The translations under genes were made by a program, and so were the position numbers. Positions 12,747 to 17,642 of a DNA stretch of 17,642 nucleotides are shown here, one piece after another. The notes beneath the pieces were generated by a model, which did no database searches, had not been told where the DNA came from, and worked only from the letters and a program-made list of their open reading frames with translations. Source of the DNA: Methanosarcinales archaeon (lineage in GTDB: Archaea; Halobacteriota; Methanosarcinia; Methanosarcinales; Methanocomedenaceae); NCBI GenBank assembly GCA_030666885.1, contig DAOUWY010000011.1, positions 1-17,642 of the forward strand. The letters are read 5' to 3'. The number at the start of each line of letters is the position of its first letter. Positions within the stretch are counted from its first letter, which is position 1.

Positions 12747-15700
12747 TCACATCTCCAAATGGTACTCACCAATACTCTTTATAACCAATTCCTCCCTGCT
12801 CATTGCCTCAATGGCATCGGCAGCAGCCATTGCCGCCTGTATAGTAGTAATATAAGGCACCGCATAATCCACAGCCGCACGCCGTATCCCCCGTCCGTCC
12901 TTGTAGCTCATCCTGCTTGTGGGTGTGTTAATGACCAGGCCGACATCCTCTTTGCGCATCAGGTCAATGACATTAGGGCTGCCATCGTGTACCTTCTTAA
13001 TTTCAGTAACATCGAAACCCTTGCCGGACAGGTACCGGACCGTGCCGCTGGTAGCAATGATTTCCAGTCCCGCATCAGCTATCTTCCTTGCTATTTGTAC
13101 CAGTGCCGGTTTATCCTGGTCCCTGATGGACATGAACACCTTCCCCTCCAGCGGTAGTGCATTATCTGCTGCCAGTTCTGCCTTGAAAAACGCCAGCCCG
13201 TAACTGTAATCCACACCCATGACCTCCCCGGTACTGCGCATCTCAGGGCTGAGGAGCGGGTCCGCTCCCGGGAGTTTATCAAATGGCAGGAGAACCTCCT
13301 TCACTGAAATGTGTCCGGGCCTGGGTTCCCTTAGGTATCCCTGCTCCTTTAACGTTATTCCTATCATAGCCCTGGCCGCTATCTTGGCAAGTGGCAGGCC
13401 CACAGCCTTTGATACGAATGGAATGGTACGACTGCTCCTGGGGTTCGCCTCCAGCACATAGACCACCCGGTCCTTATATGCCATCTGGATGTTCAGGATA
13501 CCCTTCACCCTGAGTGCCAGGGCAATGCGCCTCACATAGTCCCTGACCGTATCCAGTACATAGTATCCCAGTGACTGGGGCGGTATCACGCAGGCCGAAT
13601 CACCGCTGTGTATCCCGGCCTCTTCGATATGCTCCATGATTGCACCGATAAGCACATCCTCGCCATCGCAAATGGCATCCACATCGATCTCAATGGCACC
13701 CTCAAGGAAGTTGTCGATGAGCACAGGATGCTCGGGCGAGACCTTTACAGCCTCATTCATGTACCGGTTCAGGTCGTTCTCGTCATATACAATCTCCATA
13801 GCCCGTCCGCCCAGTACATAGGAGGGGCGCACCAGCACAGGGTACCCGATCCCGGCTGCCACTTCCCTTGCCCCGGCTTCCGTGATAGCATAACCCGCTT
13901 CCGGCTGTGGAATGCCCATACCCTGCAGCATCTTATTGAACCGCTCCCTGTCCTCGGCAATATCCATATCTTCCGGAGTAGTGCCCAGGATAACGGTATC
14001 CAGGTCAGTCCTGCGGTGCAGTTCCCGCTGCAATGGTAATGCCAGGTTAACAGAGGTCTGGCCCCCGAACTGTACCATCACACCCCAGGGTCTTTCCCGC
14101 TCGATAACGTTCATCACATCCTCAAGGGTCAGTGGCTCAAAGAACAGCTTATCCGAAGTATCATAATCTGTGGACACGGTCTCGGGATTGTTGTTAATGA
14201 TATGGGTCTCAATCCCCTCTTCCCGCAGCGCACTCACCGCATGTACGGTGCAGTAGTCGAACTCAATACCCTGCCCGATGCGGATCGGGCCCGCACCCAG
14301 TATCAGCACCTTTTTGCGATCAGTGGGTTCGTTCTCGCACATCTCTTCATAGCATGAATAATAATAAGGGGTCTCGGCAGCGAACTCGGCAGCGCAGGTA
14401 TCCACCATTTTGTAGGTGGTAATGATCCCCATCTGCCTGCGCATATCATTGATATCTTCCCTTGTCCTGCCTGTTATTTTGCCGATCTCCTCATCCGTGA
14501 ACCCCATTCGCTTTGCACTACGCAGGGTTTCCCTGGTCAACTCCAAGCGCAGGGTATCTTCCATCCGGATGATATTGTATATCTTTTCCAGGAAGAAGGG
14601 GTCGATAGATGTGATGCCTGATATCTCATCAATTGAAAATCCGGTCCTTAAGCAATGGTAAATGCCAAACAACCGCTCATGTGTAGGGGTCGTAAGCAGG
14701 TCAATTACCTCATCCTGCTCCCATTCCCTGAACCCGAAATACATATCCACATCAAGGCTGCGGATAGCTTTTTTCATAGCCTCTTCAATGGTGCGCCCGA
14801 TAGCCATGACCTCGCCTGTGCTCTTCATAGCCGTGGTCAGGGTCTTGTTGGCGCTCACGAACTTATCAAAGGGCCACCTGGGTATCTTGACCACTGTATA
14901 GTCAACAGTGGGCTCAAAGGACGCAGGCGTCTTTTTGGTAACATCATTTGGTATCTCGTCCAGGGTCATGCCGATGGCGATCTTGGCGGTCACCCTGGCT
15001 ATGGGGTACCCGGTGGCTTTGCTGGCCAGTGCAGAGGAGCGGCTCACCCTTGGGTTGACTTCCACGATCCTGTATTCGCCGTCCTTTACTGCAAACTGGA
15101 TATTGCACCCGCCTTCGATACATAAGCTTCTTATGATATTGATACTGGCACTGCGCAGCATCTGATGGTCCCTGTCAGACAGGGTCTGGCTGGGAGTGAC
15201 CACAATGCTCTCCCCTGTATGGATACCCATGGGGTCTATATTCTCCATGTTGCATATCACGATACAGGTATCATTGGCATCACGCATCACTTCGTACTCG
15301 AACTCTTTCCAGCCCAGTATCCCCTCTTCGATAAGTACTTGGTTGATACGGCTGCGTTTCAGGCCCAGTTCAGTAATTGAGATAAGTTCTTCCTTTGTCC
15401 TGGCAATTCCACCGCCAGCCCCGCCAAGGGTATAAGCCGGCCTGATGACAAGGGGAAGGCCCAGTTCTTCGATCATTGCAACAGCGTCTTCGATAGTGTT
15501 CACGGCCTTGCTGCGGGGCAAAGGCTCACCGATACGTTGCATGGCCTGTTTGAACAGGTCCCTGTCCTCGGTATCCTGTATGGCTTTCAGGGGTGTGCCA
15601 TAAAGTCTGACATTGTATTTCTCAAGTACACCCATCTCGGCCAGTTCACTGACGACGTTCAGCCCGGTCTGCCCGCCCAGTCCCGCGATCACTCCGTCGG

Positions 15701-15947
15701 GCCGCTCCTTCTCGATGATACGTTCTACGATCTCGGGTTTGATAGGTTCGATATACACCACGTCTGCCATTTCCGGGTCGGTCATGATAGTGGCAGGGTT
15801 GGAGTTAATGAGTACAACACTTACACCTTCTTCCCTCAATGAACGGCATGCCTGGCTGCCGCTAAAATCAAACTCTGCCGCCTGGCCTATCATGATAGGA
15901 CCACTGCCTATCAGCAGTACTTTCTTAATATCAGGATTACGGGGCAT
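12747..15947 (-). CDS. carB: Carbamoyl-phosphate synthase, large subunit
   Basis: CarB makes carbamoyl phosphate from bicarbonate, two ATP and ammonia delivered by CarA, feeding pyrimidine and arginine synthesis. The 1066 residues match the usual length of about 1070. Two homologous ATP-grasp halves are visible: the first starts VLLIGSGPIMIGQAAEFDFS (about 10-29), the second VLILGAGPIRIGQGIEFDY (about 550). Each carries the expected VIRPAYTLGGAGGG or LVRPSYVLGGRAM glycine-rich loop and an EVNPRVSRSSALASK or EANPRSSRTIPFVSK segment. The last 140 or so residues form the MGS-like regulatory domain (IIATSGTVRYL, VINTPTSR). Its ATG overlaps the carA stop in TAATG, and a GGTGAT site within carA supports the start. 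Confidence 0.97.
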   Translation of the reverse strand: MPRNPDIKKVLLIGSGPIMIGQAAEFDFSGSQACRSLREEGVSVVLINSNPATIMTDPEMADVVYIEPIKPEIVERIIEKERPDGVIAGLGGQTGLNVVSELAEMGVLEKYNVRLYGTPLKAIQDTEDRDLFKQAMQRIGEPLPRSKAVNTIEDAVAMIEELGLPLVIRPAYTLGGAGGGIARTKEELISITELGLKRSRINQVLIEEGILGWKEFEYEVMRDANDTCIVICNMENIDPMGIHTGESIVVTPSQTLSDRDHQMLRSASINIIRSLCIEGGCNIQFAVKDGEYRIVEVNPRVSRSSALASKATGYPIARVTAKIAIGMTLDEIPNDVTKKTPASFEPTVDYTVVKIPRWPFDKFVSANKTLTTAMKSTGEVMAIGRTIEEAMKKAIRSLDVDMYFGFREWEQDEVIDLLTTPTHERLFGIYHCLRTGFSIDEISGITSIDPFFLEKIYNIIRMEDTLRLELTRETLRSAKRMGFTDEEIGKITGRTREDINDMRRQMGIITTYKMVDTCAAEFAAETPYYYSCYEEMCENEPTDRKKVLILGAGPIRIGQGIEFDYCTVHAVSALREEGIETHIINNNPETVSTDYDTSDKLFFEPLTLEDVMNVIERERPWGVMVQFGGQTSVNLALPLQRELHRRTDLDTVILGTTPEDMDIAEDRERFNKMLQGMGIPQPEAGYAITEAGAREVAAGIGYPVLVRPSYVLGGRAMEIVYDENDLNRYMNEAVKVSPEHPVLIDNFLEGAIEIDVDAICDGEDVLIGAIMEHIEEAGIHSGDSACVIPPQSLGYYVLDTVRDYVRRIALALRVKGILNIQMAYKDRVVYVLEANPRSSRTIPFVSKAVGLPLAKIAARAMIGITLKEQGYLREPRPGHISVKEVLLPFDKLPGADPLLSPEMRSTGEVMGVDYSYGLAFFKAELAADNALPLEGKVFMSIRDQDKPALVQIARKIADAGLEIIATSGTVRYLSGKGFDVTEIKKVHDGSPNVIDLMRKEDVGLVINTPTSRMSYKDGRGIRRAAVDYAVPYITTIQAAMAAADAIEAMSREELVIKSIGEYHLEM

Positions 15948-17035
15948 TATTTTATCACCTTTTTTACTATGGTATCAAAGAACCATTTTTCAGTATCCCA
16001 TGGACCGGGGCTGGCCTCGGGATGGAACTGTACGCTCATGATGTCCAGGTAGTCATGGGCGATACCTTCCACGGTATTATCGTTAATGTTCAGGTGGGTG
16101 ATATGAGCCTTGGACGCATCCAGGGAACCGGCATCCACTGCGAATCCGTGGTTCTGGGAGGTGATGTACACATTGCCTGTTTCCAGGTCCTTTACAGGCT
16201 GGTTGGCACCCCGGTGCCCGAACTTCAGCTTGTAGGTACTGGCCCCCAGTGCCAGGGATATGATCTGGTTCCCGAAGCAGATGCCGTAGATGGGTACTTC
16301 TCCCATCATGTGTTTCACAACATCAATGGCAGTGCCTGCTTTTTCGGGGTCGCCAGGGCCGTTTGATACGAATATTGCATCAGGTTTTTGTTCAGTAATA
16401 TAGTCAAGTGGAGTACTTGCAGGTACTACGGTAATACCCACACCCCGCTGCTGCAGGCTCCTTATCATGTTGGTCTTTATGCCAAGGTCGATGACAACGA
16501 AATGAGGCTTGTCCTTGCCTGTTGCTTCAATATGGTAGGGAGCGGGGCAGGTCACCCTGTCTATCAGGTCGTGTTGGTCTGATATCTTCGGGTGCTGTCT
16601 TGCCATTCGCACTGCTTTTTCGCCATCGTCGCTGTCTGTGAGCAGGCATGAGCGCATGGCTCCGGTATCCCTGGTCTTGATGGTCAGCATCCTGGTATCC
16701 ACACCTGCGATACCTGGCCGGTCTTCCTCCTTTGCAAAATCAAAAATGGAGCGTCCTGACAGGTGGTGGGATGGATGGTCGCACGCCTCCCTGACCACCA
16801 GGGCCTCTGCCTTCATGCCGTCTGACTGGAAGGTCTTGCCGCTAACACCGTAATTGCCGATGAGGGGGTAAGTAAACATCAGTATCTGGCCGGCATATGA
16901 AGGGTCGGTAAGTGCCTCTTCGTATCCGGTATACTGTGTTGTAAAAACAAGTTCCCCGCAAACAGCAGCTCCGGCGGCACCAAATCCAACGCCCTTTACA
17001 ATTGTGCCGTCTTCTAATCCTAGTATTGCTTTCAT
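15947..17035 (-). CDS. carA: Carbamoyl-phosphate synthase, small (glutaminase) subunit
   Basis: CarA hydrolyses glutamine and channels ammonia to CarB. The 362-residue protein has the CarA-specific N-terminal domain (GLEDGTIVKGVGFGA, then TGYEEALTDPSYAGQI) and a class I glutamine amidotransferase domain from about 178. The triad is Cys253 in YGICFGNQII, His338 and Glu340 in SVQFHPEASPGP. The usual GICLGHQ reads GICFGNQ here. The QNHGFAVD segment (294-301) is present. The stop overlaps the carB start by one base. Upstream, an AT-rich box (17084-17097) is a possible promoter in the 70-bp gap to the small gene at 17106. No Shine-Dalgarno site precedes the ATG at 17035. Confidence 0.96.
   Translation of the reverse strand: MKAILGLEDGTIVKGVGFGAAGAAVCGELVFTTQYTGYEEALTDPSYAGQILMFTYPLIGNYGVSGKTFQSDGMKAEALVVREACDHPSHHLSGRSIFDFAKEEDRPGIAGVDTRMLTIKTRDTGAMRSCLLTDSDDGEKAVRMARQHPKISDQHDLIDRVTCPAPYHIEATGKDKPHFVVIDLGIKTNMIRSLQQRGVGITVVPASTPLDYITEQKPDAIFVSNGPGDPEKAGTAIDVVKHMMGEVPIYGICFGNQIISLALGASTYKLKFGHRGANQPVKDLETGNVYITSQNHGFAVDAGSLDASKAHITHLNINDNTVEGIAHDYLDIMSVQFHPEASPGPWDTEKWFFDTIVKKVIK
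15954..15960 (-). promoter_or_regulatory. Ribosome binding site of carB
   Basis: AGGTGAT on the minus strand lies 6 nt before the carB ATG, inside the last codons of carA. It fixes the carB start at 15947 and indicates independent initiation within the carAB message. Confidence 0.7.
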
Positions 17036-17105
17036 ACTAGGTGCTTTACATGGGAGGAATGGGTTAAAAAGGTTGTGTAAAATAAAAATTTAAAATACTA
17101 CCTGA

Positions 17106-17267
17106 TCATTTGCGTATTATCAATCCGCCACCGCATTCAATGAAAATTGATGGTATATCCTTTAATGGCACAGGAAAGAAGGATTTTATTTCTACACAGT
17201 CACTAGCCACCATAATAGGTAGATCGTCAAAACGTATTGGGTAGCCTACATAAACACCATCGCTCAT
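17106..17267 (-). CDS. Small hypothetical protein, 53 aa, upstream of carA
   Basis: This gene starts at an ATG preceded, 8 nt upstream, by AAGGTGAT, one of the best ribosome binding sites in the window. The protein reads MSDGVYVGYPIRFDDLPI, then MVASDCVEIKSFF, and ends ECGGGLIIRK before TGA. It is acidic to neutral, rich in beta-formers, with two Cys and no membrane segment. A TATA box (minus-strand TTTTATA, 17321-17327) predicts a leader of about 30 nt holding the ribosome binding site. It lies 70 bp upstream of carA on the same strand and may share a transcript with carAB. I do not recognise the family. Promoter, ribosome binding site and composition together make it a likely real gene. Confidence 0.65.
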   Translation of the reverse strand: MSDGVYVGYPIRFDDLPIMVASDCVEIKSFFPVPLKDIPSIFIECGGGLIIRK

Positions 17268-17275
17268 TTTTCAAT

Positions 17276-17283
17276 ATCACCTT
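17276..17283 (-). promoter_or_regulatory. Strong ribosome binding site of the 53-residue gene
   Basis: Minus-strand AAGGTGAT lies 8 nt before the ATG at 17267. It matches the site used by carB and decides the start. Confidence 0.65.
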
Positions 17284-17320
17284 AACATATTGGTCTGCTA
17301 TCTATCCTACATCATTTACC

Positions 17321-17327
17321 TATAAAA
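17321..17327 (-). promoter_or_regulatory. TATA box of the 53-residue gene
   Basis: Minus-strand TTTTATA, preceded by an AAAGG purine stretch like a BRE element, predicts a transcript start near 17296 and a leader of about 30 nt that contains the ribosome binding site. Confidence 0.45.
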
Positions 17328-17532
17328 CCTTTACTTGACCAGCTATTTAGCGCAGTACCTATCCGAACGCACCTTTGACCCTAGACACGGTAATCTCATG
17401 CGTTGTATGCTCCCGGTTTTTATCACTTTATAGAGAACCAGGCAATATCGATAACTTATATACATCAGTATCTCCGAACAATATATTCAAATAAGATAGC
17501 CCCACCTAACCCACATGTAGAAATTTGATAAG

Positions 17533-17642
17533 ATGTGGACATACTATCGATGGCTCCCTGATGATCCATCAACCTACATCCCCATGTTGCTGTGTCATGG
17601 AGATGGCCATCTAATCATATATTCTTGTATCGTGCTACACAC
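17533..17642 (+). CDS. Possible 5' end of a gene running off the right edge
   Basis: From the ATG at 17533 the frame stays open to the end of the window (36 codons), beginning MWTYYRWLPDDPSTYIPM. A TATA-like CTTATATA at 17455-17462 would give a leader of about 45 nt. No strong Shine-Dalgarno site is seen and no family is recognised. The length is too short to exclude chance. The rest of 17328-17532 shows nothing else. Confidence 0.2.
   Translation, partial: MWTYYRWLPDDPSTYIPMLLCHGDGHLIIYSCIVLH

Noticed and set aside
1..17642. CRISPR array, long tandem repeat or toxin-antitoxin pair
   Set aside because: I looked for regularly spaced repeats and paired small genes on both strands and found none.

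Overview
The window looks like a chromosomal segment of a methanogen-type euryarchaeon, most likely in or near the Methanosarcinales (methanogen or ANME-2-like). The evidence is a coenzyme F420 gamma-glutamyl ligase homologue, an archaeal Trm-G10-type tRNA methyltransferase next to truA, a membrane-tethered winged-helix regulator of a type common in Methanosarcina relatives, archaeal TATA boxes about 27 bp upstream of start codons, GGTGAT Shine-Dalgarno sites, and remnants of IS66, IS1634 and group II intron elements. The exact genus is inference.

Layout. 1-2300: a cofE-like gene, a short C-terminal IS66 transposase remnant, a DUF2227 membrane protein, and a convergent 157-residue protein of unknown function. 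2301-4183: a decayed zone holding a frameshifted C-terminal piece that resembles the oligosaccharyltransferase AglB, a GGATT-type iterated repeat, an intact acylphosphatase gene, a small ORF split by an in-frame TAG, a dispersed palindrome, and the 3' end (domains V and VI) of a group II intron with no intron protein. 4184-6811: a large DUF3160 lipoprotein gene and tRNA-Gly(TCC), both on the minus strand. 7295-10318: a 39-codon ORF with a strong ribosome binding site, the membrane winged-helix regulator, then truA and trm-G10 as a tight pair. 10408-12337: an IS1634-type insertion sequence with 16-bp terminal inverted repeats; its right end cuts a GxxExxY-family gene exactly at the repeat boundary. 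12583-17267: a 3' gene fragment, then carB, carA and an overlooked 53-residue gene, all on the minus strand. The right edge holds a possible partial ORF on the plus strand.

How the genes fit. carA and carB overlap (TAATG) and encode the two subunits of carbamoyl-phosphate synthetase, for pyrimidine and arginine synthesis; the 53-residue gene upstream is in line with them. truA and trm-G10 both modify tRNA and are 3 bp apart. Several first genes appear leaderless, whereas carB and the two small ORFs carry GGTGAT sites.

I see no clear new multi-gene defence or metabolic system. The observations most worth a second look are the group II intron 3' end, the 53-residue gene upstream of carAB, the GxxExxY gene cut by the IS, the TIR-like site inside the transposase promoter, and the decayed AglB-like fragment.
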